Below are positions 1-9,009 of a stretch of DNA of 64,000 nt, piece by piece. Origin of the DNA: an uncultured Propionibacterium sp. (GTDB lineage: Bacteria; Actinomycetota; Actinomycetes; Propionibacteriales; Propionibacteriaceae). Below the pieces are notes generated by a model that was given only the letters and a program-made list of their open reading frames with translations, ran no database searches and was not told the DNA's origin. Numbering within the stretch: position 1 is the stretch's first letter; each line of letters begins with the position of its first letter. The translations under genes were made by a program, and so were the position numbers. Location: assembly GCA_938036835.1 (NCBI GenBank), contig CALHWB010000019.1, forward strand, positions 12,089-76,088, read 5' to 3'.

Positions 1-555
1 GTGCGTGGCGGTTCCGGGGGGCCGAACCGGCAGGGTGGCTGGGGTCGGCGGCGCGCACTGTGGGGTTGGCGGGGGATATCCCGTGGGGCAGCATTGTGCC
101 GAACTCCTTCTTGGGTTTCCGCGACCACAACGAGGGATGTCTGCGGGCAGCACAGTTCCTGGCTTCAGGCCGATACCTGGTCACAGTGGCGGGACCGCTC
201 CGGATTCGCACCGGATTCCTGGTGGCTGCCCGGCTCTGACGATAGCAAACCGGTCGTCCGAGCAGACAGCGGCTCATCGGACGTCCGGCCCCGGCACCGC
301 GGGCGGCGAGCTCGGAGCTTGCGGGAGACATCTGCGGTCGGCTGGTCGGGTTCGGGGATCCGTTGCGAGGACGGTTCGCGGATGCGGCCGTCCAACAGGT
401 TTGTGATGCGCTCGACGACCAGTGGCCCAAGCCGGGCGAGTTCTCCAATCGGCGTGGCCGGGACGGGAAAAGCGCGCCTGCGCCCTATCGGCTGTCGTCT
501 TGGCACGCCACGGGGTAGATCGGCTACAGTGGACGCGCACCTCGTGCAGGTGCCT
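1..555. other. no confident gene; tRNA promoter at 3' end
   Basis: Reading frames run through this GC-rich stretch on both strands, but none has a recognisable domain, a ribosome binding site or convincing codon use. The window may start inside the downstream flank of a gene lying to the left. The only interpretable signal is the promoter-like pair just before the tRNA. Confidence 0.4.
500..530 (+). promoter_or_regulatory. candidate promoter of tRNA-Gly
   Basis: TTGGCA at 500-505 and TACAGT at 525-530 are separated by 19 bases, one or two longer than ideal. The -10 element ends 25 bases before the mature tRNA 5' end, a normal distance for a tRNA precursor leader. Assigned by eye only. Confidence 0.45.
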
Positions 556-629
556 GCGGACGTAGCTCAATGGTAGAGCCCCAGTCTTCCAAACTGGCTA
601 CGCGGGTTCGATTCCCGTCGTCCGCTCCA
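556..629 (+). tRNA. tRNA-Gly (anticodon TCC)
   Basis: A full cloverleaf can be drawn. The acceptor stem GCGGACG (556-562) pairs with CGTCCGC (619-625), the D arm contains AGCTCAATGGTAGAGC, and the anticodon stem CCAGT/ACTGG encloses a loop with TCC at 588-590. The T arm contains GGGTTCGATTCCC. The discriminator base is T626 and CCA is encoded at 627-629. Anticodon TCC reads GGA and, by wobble, GGG. A tRNA-Gly just upstream of tig is common in Actinomycetota. Confidence 0.95.
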
Positions 630-1069
630 CGTAGTCAAAGACGTGTTGATGCTGTTCTTGGGACCTCGCGGACCTCCCGAAAGTAGCCATTCGGGGAGTC
701 ATTGCGATTCGCCGCCTAGAGACGACGAAACAGGCCCTACCCGCGCTAGGCAGATGCGTAGGCTCGGGGAGCCGGCAGGCGGCGGCGCTCCGGGGCGCCG
801 CGGACCTTGGCAATGTGACTGGACTGAGCCGCCACCCGGCGATCCGTGCCGGCGGGATCATTCGCGCGCTCGGGCAGCACAGCGAGATCGATGACGCCGC
901 TCCGGGACCTGGACCTCGACCGCTACGCGTCGTGAGAGGGCCGCGGCACCGGTGAGGCGACCCGATGCGGATGCTCCGGTTGGTGAGGCTCACCGGCGCT
1001 GGCTAGAATCGTCGGGTTGTCGCAGGCCGTTGCGTGACGGCCCGCCCCGTGATCAGCCAGGAGACCCAC
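630..1069. other. intergenic region between tRNA-Gly and tig
   Basis: This 440-base gap has no credible gene. Its right end carries the likely tig promoter and the tig ribosome binding site. Nothing else was recognised. Confidence 0.5.
980..1009 (+). promoter_or_regulatory. candidate tig promoter
   Basis: TTGGTG at 980-985 and TAGAAT at 1004-1009 are spaced by 18 bases. They lie about 60 bases upstream of the GTG start, leaving room for a short leader with the AGGAG ribosome binding site at 1059-1063. Confidence 0.5.
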
Positions 1070-2494
1070 GTGCCCAGCACCTTCGAGCAACTGAACCCCA
1101 CCCGGGTGAAGCTCACAATCGATATGCCCTTTGCCGAGCTAGAGCCGGCGATCGCCGAGGCCTACAAGGAGATCGCCCGGCAGGTCACCATCCCGGGATT
1201 CCGCAAGGGCAAGGTGCCACCGCGACTGATCGATCAGCGGTTCGGCCGGGGCGTGGTGTTGCAGGAGGCCATCAACCATGTGTTGCCCGCCACCTACGGC
1301 GCCGCAATCACCGAGCATGAACTGCGGCCGCTCGGGGAACCCGAGATCGATCTGGTGGAACTGAACGACGGCAGCAACGTGCTCTTCACCGCCGAGGTCG
1401 ATGTGCGACCCGAATTCGAGCTGCCGGATGCATCGACCATCAAGGTGGAGGTCGACAGGCTGGCTGTTTCCGACGAGACGGTCAACGAACGGGTCGATAT
1501 GCTGCGCGAACGTTTCGCCACCCTAACCGACGAAGACCGCGCGGTGCAGGCCGGCGATATGGTCACGATCAATCTGGTGGCTCGCAAGGATGGCGCGGTG
1601 CTATCCGATGCCGAGGCCACCGATCTGCAGTACAAGGTAGGGTCGGGCCAGATGCTGGATGGGTTGGATGATGCCCTCACTGGCATGCAGGTCGGTGAGA
1701 CCAAGACCTTCAATTCCGAGCTGGTTGGTGGTCCACACCGCGGTGTCGAGGCCGAGGTCGAGGTGACCCTGCACAAGGTGCAGTCCCAGAAGCTGCCGGT
1801 CGTCGATGACGAATTCGCCCAATTGGTCAGCGAGTTCGATACCGCGGCGGAGATGCTGGCGGATTTGACCGACAACCTGACCCGGATGACCCGGCTGACC
1901 CAGGTCGGCCAGGGCCGCGAGAAGGTGTTGCGGGCTTTGGCCGGCCGGGCCGATTTCGAGTTGCCTGAGGCGTTGGTGAGTTCCGAGCAGGCCGCACGCC
2001 GCGAGAATATCGAGCAGCAACTGACCCGGGCGGGGCTGACCCTTGAGCAATACCTGGCCGATAACGACGACGAGCCCGACACCCCCGACGAATTCTGGGC
2101 CGAGGTCAATGGCCGGGTGGTGGAGGCGCTGCGCTCGCAGATCATCCTGGATAAGTACGCCGAAGAGCACGGGCTTGAGGTCTCCCAGCAGGAGTTCACC
2201 GAGTTGATCCTTGCCCGGGCGGCGCAGAACAACACCACCCCGGAGCACGAGGTCCAGCACATGATGGAGCACGGCCACACGGCCGCGTGGATGGCCGAAG
2301 CTAAACGCTCAAAGGCGCTCGCCGAGTTGTTCGGTGCCGCGACGATCGTGGACACCGACGGCAACGTGCTCGAACTGTCACTAGTGCAATCCGATGGCAC
2401 CCTGGCCGAACCGGGGCCGCAGTCGAAGGACACCGCAGGAGCTGAGGCGAAGGACGACAAGCCGGCGGAGACCGATGAATCGGGTGAGGAATAG
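1070..2494 (+). CDS. tig: trigger factor, ribosome-associated chaperone and prolyl isomerase
   Basis: The product of 474 residues is trigger factor, which docks at the ribosomal exit tunnel and shields nascent chains. The N-terminal domain carries the ribosome-binding signature GFRKGK at residues 43-48. An FKBP-type PPIase domain follows at about 150-240, then a long helical chaperone domain. The C-terminal tail is acidic and low complexity (rich in A, E, D and K), as in other actinobacterial trigger factors. The GTG at 1070 was chosen because AGGAG lies 6 bases upstream; an in-frame GTG at 1034 would add 12 unconserved residues and lacks a Shine-Dalgarno. The gene is followed by a strong hairpin, so it is probably monocistronic. 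Its place before clpP1-clpP2-clpX is conserved across bacteria. Confidence 0.97.
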   Translation: MPSTFEQLNPTRVKLTIDMPFAELEPAIAEAYKEIARQVTIPGFRKGKVPPRLIDQRFGRGVVLQEAINHVLPATYGAAITEHELRPLGEPEIDLVELNDGSNVLFTAEVDVRPEFELPDASTIKVEVDRLAVSDETVNERVDMLRERFATLTDEDRAVQAGDMVTINLVARKDGAVLSDAEATDLQYKVGSGQMLDGLDDALTGMQVGETKTFNSELVGGPHRGVEAEVEVTLHKVQSQKLPVVDDEFAQLVSEFDTAAEMLADLTDNLTRMTRLTQVGQGREKVLRALAGRADFELPEALVSSEQAARRENIEQQLTRAGLTLEQYLADNDDEPDTPDEFWAEVNGRVVEALRSQIILDKYAEEHGLEVSQQEFTELILARAAQNNTTPEHEVQHMMEHGHTAAWMAEAKRSKALAELFGAATIVDTDGNVLELSLVQSDGTLAEPGPQSKDTAGAEAKDDKPAETDESGEE

Positions 2495-2565
2495 GCCGTG
2501 CGATATCGCTGGCCTTCTGGATCGTCTGGTCCAGGAGACCAGGATGATATGTCGTGACCAATCCG

Positions 2566-2606
2566 CCGCTGACCTCCCTGGACGCCTAATCCGGTGAGGT
2601 CAGCGG
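2566..2606 (+). terminator. candidate terminator hairpin after tig
   Basis: CCGCTGACCTC at 2566-2576 is a perfect 11-base inverted repeat of GAGGTCAGCGG at 2596-2606, with a 19-base loop. It lies 71 bases after the tig stop and 50 bases before the next start. There is no U-tract, as is usual for high-GC actinobacterial terminators. Confidence 0.6.
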
Positions 2607-2655
2607 CTTGTAATAGGCTCGATGGGCGTGTCCCGTATCCGATGTGGAGGTAGCG

Positions 2656-3810
2656 ATGTCGACCGACGGCCTGCCCGGTTCCATCCCGCCGGGCGCGGCC
2701 CAGCCGGAACCCGCATCGTCCGCGGGCGGGCTGCGGTTCAACGCCATCGTGATCGGGGTGGCCGCGACCCTGGCATCCCTGGTAATGCTGCACCAATTTG
2801 CCAGCTTCATCGGCCCGTTGTTCCTGGCGCTGAACCTGATGATCACCGCGCATCCCCTGCATACCTGGCTGGTGCGGCGGGGAACGCCTAGCTGGCTCAG
2901 CGCTACGGTGGTCTCCCTGACGGTCTTCGCGGTGCTGCTAGCGATGATCGTGGGGGCGATCTGGGCGGTCAACGAGATGATCGGCATCCTGCCCCACTAC
3001 ACCGATGAGTTCAGGCAGCTGTATCACCAGGCCGAGGATCTGGCAATCCGGTTGGGCCTGGATTCCGCTGCCTTGGGCCGGGTGCTGTCCAGCATCGATC
3101 CGAATCGTTTCATCGGGGCCGCCACCTCCCTGGTATCTGGCGCATCCGGATTCCTGTCTATGCTGGGCGTCGTCGTGGCGGCAATCGTGTTCATGGCGAT
3201 GGACACTCCGCAGATTGCCGGGAGGATGCGCCATATCGCCTACGATCGGTCGCGAATCGCCCGGGCCATGACCCAGTTCGCCACCGGGGTACGCCGGTAC
3301 TGGCTGGTGACCACCATCTTCGGACTGATCGTAGCGGTACTGGATGGTTTCTCGCTGGCGCTGCTTGGTGTTCCGCTGACTCTGGTGTGGGCGCTGTTCA
3401 GCTTCCTGACCAACTACATTCCGAATATCGGATTCGTGATCGGGTTGATTCCGCCTGCGCTGGTGGCTTTGTTCGCCAAGGGCTGGCAAACCGCCTTGCT
3501 GGTGATCATCATCTATTCGGTGCTGAACTTTGTGGTCCAGTCGATCATCCAACCCAGGGTGGCCGGCGAGTCCGTCGGGGTGACCCCCACGGTCTCCTTC
3601 GTCTCCCTGCTGCTGTGGACAGCAGTCATCGGCAGCCTGGGTTCGCTGCTGGCCCTGCCCCTGACCCTGTTGGTAAAAGCCCTGGTGATCGACGCCGATC
3701 CCCGGGCACGCTGGATAAACGCCCTGATCGCAGCCGATCCCGGGGACGCCGAGGAACCCGAACCCGATCGCGCTGACCGAACCCGACGATGGAGATGGCT
3801 CGACCGATGA
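2656..3810 (+). CDS. AI-2E transporter family (PerM-like) membrane protein, copy 1
   Basis: This 384-residue polytopic membrane protein belongs to the AI-2E exporter / PerM family. Members export small solutes or act as Na+/H+ antiporters, and the substrate here cannot be told. It has a short Pro/Gly-rich cytoplasmic N-terminus, two early membrane segments, a central soluble stretch (about 90-150) and a cluster of C-terminal helices. The family's TNYIPNIGF-type region is visible at about residue 255, and a conserved PLTLLVKALVIDADP segment lies near the end. The ATG at 2656 has GGAGG 5 bases upstream. It overlaps the next gene, a paralogue, by four bases, so the two are almost surely co-transcribed and may form a hetero-oligomer. 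Confidence 0.85.
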   Translation: MSTDGLPGSIPPGAAQPEPASSAGGLRFNAIVIGVAATLASLVMLHQFASFIGPLFLALNLMITAHPLHTWLVRRGTPSWLSATVVSLTVFAVLLAMIVGAIWAVNEMIGILPHYTDEFRQLYHQAEDLAIRLGLDSAALGRVLSSIDPNRFIGAATSLVSGASGFLSMLGVVVAAIVFMAMDTPQIAGRMRHIAYDRSRIARAMTQFATGVRRYWLVTTIFGLIVAVLDGFSLALLGVPLTLVWALFSFLTNYIPNIGFVIGLIPPALVALFAKGWQTALLVIIIYSVLNFVVQSIIQPRVAGESVGVTPTVSFVSLLLWTAVIGSLGSLLALPLTLLVKALVIDADPRARWINALIAADPGDAEEPEPDRADRTRRWRWLDR

Positions 3811-5105
3811 TGGATCCGGAACTCTATGGCGATGAGGGTCCCAACCTGCTAAGGCGGACCCGTAGAGACAATGAGGCTGTGGTGCCGCCCGGACGCGAAG
3901 GCCCCGGCGCCACCGCCATAGACCGGCGGATCGCCCTGTCGGCGCCGCCCGAGATGACCGGCCTGGAACTGATCGCGGAACAGCAGGCCTGGAACATGGC
4001 GCACAGTTCCGATCCCGCCCGGGTACCGCAAGGTCCGCACCTGGGCCAGCCCCCGCAGCTACCCCGCCTGGTGGTGATCCTGCTGGGCCTGCTCGGCACG
4101 GCCGGTGCGATCTGGCTGCTGCGTGAGCTGTCCTGGCTGCTGGCCCCCATGTTCCTGGGGCTGAACATGGTGATCGTGGTCTTCCCGGTGCAGACCTTCC
4201 TGCGGCGTCATGGCGTGCCCAAGGGAGCGGCACTGGCATTGACCGGCCTGACATTGGTGGCGGTCCTGAGTTCCCTGTCGCTGCTTGGCGGTTGGGCCAT
4301 CGCCCAGATGGTCGACACCTTCCCGCAGTACCTGCCGAAGGTCATCGCATTCTATGAGCAGGTAGGGGACTGGCTGGTGAATCGCGGCATCGTTGACCGG
4401 GAGGCGTTCAGCAACACCTTGACCAATGTCAATCCGGCAAATCTCATCCTGGCCGTGGGACAGGTCTTCTCGGGCTTCTCCGGGATGGTCGGGATGGTCG
4501 GCGTGGTGCTCTCGGCGATCATCATGATGATGCTGGATGCCGGCTCCTGGGGGCGCCGCATCACCGTGGCCGGTTCCACCCATCCCCGGATCGTGGCCGC
4601 GATGCGCGCCTTCAGCGAGGGTATCCGGCGCTACTGGGTGGTGTCCACAGGCTTCGGTGCGCTGATGGCCGGGCTGAACTATATCGAACTGCTGATTCTG
4701 CGGGTGCCGCTACCCGTGGTGTGGGCCCTGCTGACCTGGCTGATGACCTATGTGCCCAGCGTCGGTTTCTTTTTCTCCCTGATCCCGCCGCTGCTGGTGG
4801 CACTGGCCGCGAACGGCTGGCAGACCGCACTGTGGCTGCTGGGTGTCTATCTGGTGACCACCTGGGTCGTCCAGGGGGTCTTCCAGCCCAAGTTCACCGG
4901 AGAGGCGGTGGGCGTCAATGCGACCGTGGCGTTGATTTCGCTGCTGTTCTGGGCGTGGGTATTCGGTCCGCTGGGGGCTCTGATCGCTCTGCCCTGCACT
5001 CAGCTGGTGAAATCGTTGCTAATCGACGCCGATCCCCGGGCCCGCTGGACCAATTCGCTATTGTCCAGCCAGCCTGAAGTCCGGGGTGCGGCCAGTCAGG
5101 CTTGA
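3807..5105 (+). CDS. AI-2E transporter family (PerM-like) membrane protein, copy 2
   Basis: The product of 432 residues is a paralogue of the preceding gene. It shares the same helix layout, the TYVPSVGFFFSLIPP region and the C-terminal LVKSLLIDADPRARW segment. It differs by a charged N-terminal extension of about 85 residues before the first membrane helix. The ATG at 3807 overlaps the upstream stop as ATGA, the usual sign of translational coupling. ATGs at 3789 and 3795 are also in frame, so the exact start is uncertain. Tandem duplication followed by divergence is the likely origin. The transported substrate is unknown. Confidence 0.82.
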   Translation: MMDPELYGDEGPNLLRRTRRDNEAVVPPGREGPGATAIDRRIALSAPPEMTGLELIAEQQAWNMAHSSDPARVPQGPHLGQPPQLPRLVVILLGLLGTAGAIWLLRELSWLLAPMFLGLNMVIVVFPVQTFLRRHGVPKGAALALTGLTLVAVLSSLSLLGGWAIAQMVDTFPQYLPKVIAFYEQVGDWLVNRGIVDREAFSNTLTNVNPANLILAVGQVFSGFSGMVGMVGVVLSAIIMMMLDAGSWGRRITVAGSTHPRIVAAMRAFSEGIRRYWVVSTGFGALMAGLNYIELLILRVPLPVVWALLTWLMTYVPSVGFFFSLIPPLLVALAANGWQTALWLLGVYLVTTWVVQGVFQPKFTGEAVGVNATVALISLLFWAWVFGPLGALIALPCTQLVKSLLIDADPRARWTNSLLSSQPEVRGAASQA

Positions 5106-5363
5106 ACCGTAAGGGCTCAGCCGGGTGGATCCGGCAGCATACCGGCCAGCGATTCGCGCAATGCGTCCTGGCCAGGTGGCGCGGTCGGCTGCGGTCGATG
5201 CGGGTGCGGTTCGCCTTCCGGGTGGTTGTGCGCAGCCCGGATGCCAGGCCCGTCGAACGTCCGTGGACCGGTTTTCGTACCACCCGGCACATGAGCCGGT
5301 CGTTCGACTCATGCCGGGAGCGAACACCTGTGGAATGGGCTCGGTTTTGTGCACGCGGACGGG

Positions 5364-5369
5364 TAGGTT
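5364..5369 (+). promoter_or_regulatory. candidate -10 element of clpP1 (leaderless)
   Basis: TAGGTT ends 7 bases before the GTG start at 5377, so transcription would begin at or next to the start codon. A poor -35 match, TCGGTT at 5341-5346, is 17 bases away. A clear ClgR-type operator was not found. Confidence 0.35.
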
Positions 5370-5376
5370 CAGGTAC

Positions 5377-6000
5377 GTGAATCCAAATCTGACACCCAAG
5401 CTCGCGGCGCCGGCCGGCGCGCCGGGCAGCATGACCGATAGCGTTTATCAGTCCCTGCTGGCGAATCGCATCATCTTCCTCGGCTCCGAGGTGCGGGACG
5501 AGAACTCCAACGCCATCTGCGCCCAGATGCTGCTGCTCAACGCCGAGGATCCGGTGAAGGATATCTACCTGTACATCAACTCGCCGGGCGGCTCGGTCGA
5601 CTCGGGCATGGCCATCTATGACACCATGCAGTGGATCAGCAACGATGTGGCCACCGTCGCAATGGGTTTGGCCGCGTCGATGGGTCAGTTCCTGCTTTGC
5701 GCCGGGGCGGCGGGCAAACGCTATGCCTTGCCGCATGCGCGCATCATGATGCACCAGCCATCGGGTGGCCTGGGCGGCACCGCGTCCGATATCCGGATTC
5801 AGGCGGAGCAGTCGATGCATCTGAAGACCCAGATGGCCGAGTTGATCGCCAGCCACACCGGGCAGAGCGTGGCCCAGATCGAGGCCGATTCCGATCGTGA
5901 CCGTTGGTTCACCGCCCAGGAGGCGTTGAGCTACGGTTTCATCGACCACGTATTCGAACGTGCCGCCCAGATCAAGACCCCAGACGCACCAAACCAGTGA
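5377..6000 (+). CDS. clpP1: ATP-dependent Clp protease proteolytic subunit 1
   Basis: A ClpP serine peptidase of 207 residues. The catalytic triad is Ser101 (in LAASMGQF), His126 (in MMHQP) and Asp175 (in the DSDRDRW stretch). In Actinomycetota the active protease is a mixed ClpP1-ClpP2 double ring fed by ClpX or ClpC1, and it is often essential. The next gene supplies the second ring. The GTG at 5377 was chosen because of the -10 element 7 bases upstream and because actinobacterial ClpP1 has a short, processed N-terminal extension. The alternative ATG at 5431 (MTDSVYQS) would give a product close to the mature form. clpP2 starts 11 bases after the stop. Confidence 0.93.
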   Translation: MNPNLTPKLAAPAGAPGSMTDSVYQSLLANRIIFLGSEVRDENSNAICAQMLLLNAEDPVKDIYLYINSPGGSVDSGMAIYDTMQWISNDVATVAMGLAASMGQFLLCAGAAGKRYALPHARIMMHQPSGGLGGTASDIRIQAEQSMHLKTQMAELIASHTGQSVAQIEADSDRDRWFTAQEALSYGFIDHVFERAAQIKTPDAPNQ

Positions 6001-6011
6001 GGATACCCAGT

Positions 6012-6686
6012 ATGTTCCCGAACATGATCCCCGGCACCAACCTGCCGCACCTGGGCTATTCGGCTACCGGCGAGCCTCGGATGGACTACATCATCCCCCA
6101 GTGGGAGGAACGCACCAGCTATGGGGTGCGGCGTATCGACCCCTACACCAAGCTGTTCGAGGATCGCATTATCTTCCTCGGCACCCCGATCTCCGACGAC
6201 ATCGCCAATGCGGTGATGGCTCAGTTGCTCGTCCTGCAGTCGATGGATGCGGAACGCAAGGTGTCGATCTACCTGAACTCACCGGGCGGCTCATTCACCG
6301 CGCTGACGGCGATCTACGACACGATGCGCTATATCAAGCCGGATGTGGAGACGGTCTGTCTGGGGCAGGCGGCCTCGGCGGCTGCGGTCATCCTGTCGGC
6401 TGGCGCCAAGGGCAAGCGTTTCGCATTGCCCAATTCGCGCATCCTGATCCACCAGCCGGCTGTCGGGGAAGGCTCATACGGGCAATCCTCGGATCTGGAG
6501 ATCCAGGCTCGGGAGATCATGCGAATCCGTAATCTGATGGAGCAGATGCTGGCCGAAAACACCGGTCAGCCGGTTGAGAAGGTCAGCCGGGATGTGGAAC
6601 GCGACAAGTACCTCACCGCTGCCGAGGCGGTCGAGTATGGCCTCATCGACGAGGTCTTCGGTTCGTTGACCGACGCTGCCGAGTAG
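6012..6686 (+). CDS. clpP2: ATP-dependent Clp protease proteolytic subunit 2
   Basis: A second ClpP of 224 residues with the triad Ser122 (GQAASAAA), His147 (LIHQP) and Asp196 (VERDK). The N-terminus is longer than in ClpP1 and contains the typical ClpP2 stretch around YIIPQWEERTSYG, which suggests processing before assembly. It probably forms the partner ring of ClpP1 in the same operon, since only 11 bases separate them. The ATG at 6012 follows GAGG at the clpP1 stop. In this family ClpP2 usually contacts the unfoldase. Confidence 0.95.
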   Translation: MFPNMIPGTNLPHLGYSATGEPRMDYIIPQWEERTSYGVRRIDPYTKLFEDRIIFLGTPISDDIANAVMAQLLVLQSMDAERKVSIYLNSPGGSFTALTAIYDTMRYIKPDVETVCLGQAASAAAVILSAGAKGKRFALPNSRILIHQPAVGEGSYGQSSDLEIQAREIMRIRNLMEQMLAENTGQPVEKVSRDVERDKYLTAAEAVEYGLIDEVFGSLTDAAE

Positions 6687-6706
6687 CTTTGGCCGTTGGA
6701 TGGTAA

Positions 6707-6751
6707 GCCTCCCATCTGCCGCCCTCGGGGGGCGCTGCTAGGGTGGGAGGC
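6707..6751 (+). promoter_or_regulatory. long hairpin in the clpP2-clpX gap
   Basis: GCCTCCCA at 6707-6714 pairs with TGGGAGGC at 6744-6751, and an inner stem CGCCC/GGGCG (6720-6724 with 6730-6734) closes a small loop. The structure ends 7 bases before the clpX ribosome binding site. It could act as a partial terminator, a processing site or a translational control element. Confidence 0.5.
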
Positions 6752-6769
6752 CCGGGGTAAGGAGGGGTG

Positions 6770-8050
6770 ATGGCTCGCATCGGCGAGAGCGGTGACCTGT
6801 TCAAGTGCTCGTTTTGTGGCAAGTCCCAAAAGCAGGTCAAGAAGCTCATAGCTGGGCCGGGGGTATACATCTGCGATGAGTGCATCGAGTTGTGCAATGA
6901 GATCATCGAGGAGGAATTCAACGAGGACGCTATGGCGCAACCTGGCGCCGAGTTGCCCAAACCAGCCGAGATCCGGGCCTTCCTGGACGAATACATCATC
7001 GGTCAGGAGGCCGCGAAGAAGACCCTGTCCGTGGCCGTCTACAACCACTACAAAAGGCTGCGCGCGCAGCAGGGCAGTTCTCGCCATGCTTCCGGCGAAG
7101 ACGTGGAACTGGCGAAGTCCAACATCCTGCTGATCGGCCCGACGGGTTGCGGCAAGACCTATCTGGCGCAGACGCTGGCCCGGATGCTGAATGTGCCCTT
7201 CGCTATGGCCGATGCTACCGCACTGACCGAGGCCGGCTATGTTGGTGAGGATGTCGAGAACATTCTGCTGAAACTCATTCAGGCGGCCGATTTCGATGTC
7301 AAGAAGGCCGAATCGGGCATCATCTATATCGATGAGATCGACAAGGTGGCACGTAAATCGGAGAATCCCTCGATCACCCGGGACGTTTCCGGTGAAGGAG
7401 TTCAGCAGGCGCTGCTGAAGATTCTGGAGGGCACCGTCGCCTCGGTGCCACCGCAGGGCGGCCGCAAGCATCCACATCAGGAATTCATCCAGATCGACAC
7501 GACGAATGTGCTGTTCATCGTCGGTGGCGCCTTCGCCGGATTGGAGCACATCATCGACGCCCGGATCGGCAAACGGCCGCTCGGGTTCACCGCCAACGAG
7601 GAGGTCCGGGCACCGCGCGGCAACGACGCCTTCGCCGGCGTCCGGCCCGAGGATCTGCACAAATTCGGTTTGATCCCCGAGTTCATCGGCCGGTTGCCGA
7701 TGATCGCTACGGTGCCGAAACTGGACGAGGAAGCCCTGGAACGCATCCTGGTCGAGCCCCGCAACGCGTTGATCAAACAGTTTTGCAAACTGTTCGATCT
7801 GGACGATGTGCGCCTCGAGTTCACCTCGGCGGCCATCGAGGCGATCGCCGAGAAGGCATTGGAACGTGGCACCGGGGCGCGCGGGCTGCGAGCCATTCTG
7901 GAGGAACTGCTGCTAGACGTGATGTATGAGGTGCCTGGGCGGAACGAGATCGGGCAGGTAGTGGTCACCGCCGAGGCGGTGCGCGGTGAATCCGCTCCCG
8001 AACTGGTTACCCGCAAGCAGTTGGCCGCCCGAACCGAGCTATCGGCCTGA
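6770..8050 (+). CDS. clpX: ATP-dependent Clp protease ATP-binding subunit ClpX
   Basis: This AAA+ unfoldase of 426 residues delivers substrates to ClpP1P2. The N-terminal zinc-binding domain has Cys13, Cys16, Cys35 and Cys38. Walker A is GPTGCGKT at about 122-129, Walker B is IIYIDEID, and the ClpP-docking IGF-type loop appears as IGKRPLGFT around 262. The C-terminal small AAA domain contains the GTGARGLR sensor-2 arginine. The ATG at 6770 is preceded by AAGGAGG at 6759-6765; the GTG at 6767 lies too close to it. It is separated from clpP2 by a hairpin, so its expression may be adjusted independently of the peptidase genes. Confidence 0.98.
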   Translation: MARIGESGDLFKCSFCGKSQKQVKKLIAGPGVYICDECIELCNEIIEEEFNEDAMAQPGAELPKPAEIRAFLDEYIIGQEAAKKTLSVAVYNHYKRLRAQQGSSRHASGEDVELAKSNILLIGPTGCGKTYLAQTLARMLNVPFAMADATALTEAGYVGEDVENILLKLIQAADFDVKKAESGIIYIDEIDKVARKSENPSITRDVSGEGVQQALLKILEGTVASVPPQGGRKHPHQEFIQIDTTNVLFIVGGAFAGLEHIIDARIGKRPLGFTANEEVRAPRGNDAFAGVRPEDLHKFGLIPEFIGRLPMIATVPKLDEEALERILVEPRNALIKQFCKLFDLDDVRLEFTSAAIEAIAEKALERGTGARGLRAILEELLLDVMYEVPGRNEIGQVVVTAEAVRGESAPELVTRKQLAARTELSA

Positions 8051-8320
8051 CACGTGACCGGCTTCCGCCCGACGGCCTACTCCGCGTGTTCCGTCGAGGC
8101 GGCATGTCTCGAGGCGTGGAGCGCACCGGGGGCGGCCGGTTCGACGATCCGAGCCGATCGATGGCCTGCATTGCCTACTGGCTGCCACCCGGCGGGCAGC
8201 GCGCCGGAAGCGACCGTGGCTGAGTCGATCCGGTGGGCAGTCGTCCACTGATCACGGGGGTCTTGAGGACATCGATGACCGGGATGTGCGGTAACATCGG
8301 CTGACGGGAGAGGGGATCCA

Positions 8321-8623
8321 ATGGTGATGCGCAAGGGGGCTAATCATGCCGATGACCGGTCGCGCGCAATAGCCGAGATTCTCAGCCGTACCTACGAGGC
8401 GACCTCGTCCGATGGCCGGATCACGGTGTCCAGCCTCGGAGAGGCGAAACTCCACTGGGCCAGCGTCGATTACGCATTCGATGAGCGAAGCAGCCTCAAC
8501 GTGGCGGCTACCGAGGCGGTTCGTGCCAGCCTGACCATGGCTCGCACCCAGACCGCCCGCGCCATGGCCGAACTGCCGGGGCTCAATCCACAGTTGCGCG
8601 CGCTGCTGCTGGGGGGATTTTGA
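8321..8623 (+). CDS. YbaB/EbfC-like small protein
   Basis: A 100-residue protein. The stretch DGRITVSSLGEAKLHWASVD, followed by a helix rich in A, T and M, resembles the beta-strand/helix core of YbaB/EbfC proteins, which bind DNA as dimers. The match is by eye and distant. YbaB-like proteins often accompany WXG100 genes in actinobacterial type VII clusters, and that is the setting here. AGGGG lies 5 bases before the ATG at 8321, and TAACAT at 8292-8297 could be a -10 element. The stop overlaps the next start (TGATG), so the two genes are coupled. Confidence 0.5.
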   Translation: MVMRKGANHADDRSRAIAEILSRTYEATSSDGRITVSSLGEAKLHWASVDYAFDERSSLNVAATEAVRASLTMARTQTARAMAELPGLNPQLRALLLGGF

Positions 8624-8961
8624 TGTCGGTGCTGACCCCGGATGGGGCGGATGAGGTACCGGAGGCTCCCATGGCCCAGTTCGTTGCCGCCAGCGACGAC
8701 GAGCAGGTGGTGGCCATCGTGTCGGCTCGGCTGGAGGTGCTTCAGGTCAGAGTGGCCGATGGCTGCCCGCCGGAGGTTGCCGAGCAGGGCATCGTCCAGG
8801 CCGTGAACCGGGCCTTGGCCAAGGCCGAGGCGATGCCGGTGAACGAGATCGTTAAGGCCCGGGACGCGCGCATGAGCGAATTCAATGCTTTGATGGAGGG
8901 CCTGGAATCGGATGTGTCCCGGGCACGTACCCGAAGAGCCGATCGCCGTCGAAACCGTTGA
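8623..8961 (+). CDS. YbaB-like small protein, partner of the preceding gene
   Basis: A 112-residue protein translationally coupled to the gene before it. The central portion around residues 25-70 again has the strand-strand-helix character of YbaB, with an AVNRALAKAEA-type helix. The C-terminus is highly basic (RTRRADRRRNR), which could contact nucleic acid. The two adjacent YbaB-like proteins may form a heterodimer. The gene runs towards the minus-strand WXG-like pair, with only 48 bases between the two stops. Confidence 0.45.
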   Translation: MSVLTPDGADEVPEAPMAQFVAASDDEQVVAIVSARLEVLQVRVADGCPPEVAEQGIVQAVNRALAKAEAMPVNEIVKARDARMSEFNALMEGLESDVSRARTRRADRRRNR

Positions 8962-9009
8962 ACCTCCGGCCGATCCGAAGGCGTCGATGACGGCAACCGC
9001 GGTGGGGTA

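Noticed and set aside
165..506. Minus-strand frame of 113 codons before the tRNA, with one helix-like stretch
   Set aside because: No ribosome binding site, no recognisable family, and the Arg/Pro-rich remainder is typical of chance frames here.
1294..2862. Long minus-strand open frame opposite tig
   Set aside because: Low-complexity Ser/Arg/Thr-rich antisense product; the plus-strand trigger factor is unambiguous.
5106..5376. ClgR-like operator before clpP1
   Set aside because: The pieces ATTCGCGCAATGCG and GGTTCGCC only partly match the published inverted-repeat consensus.
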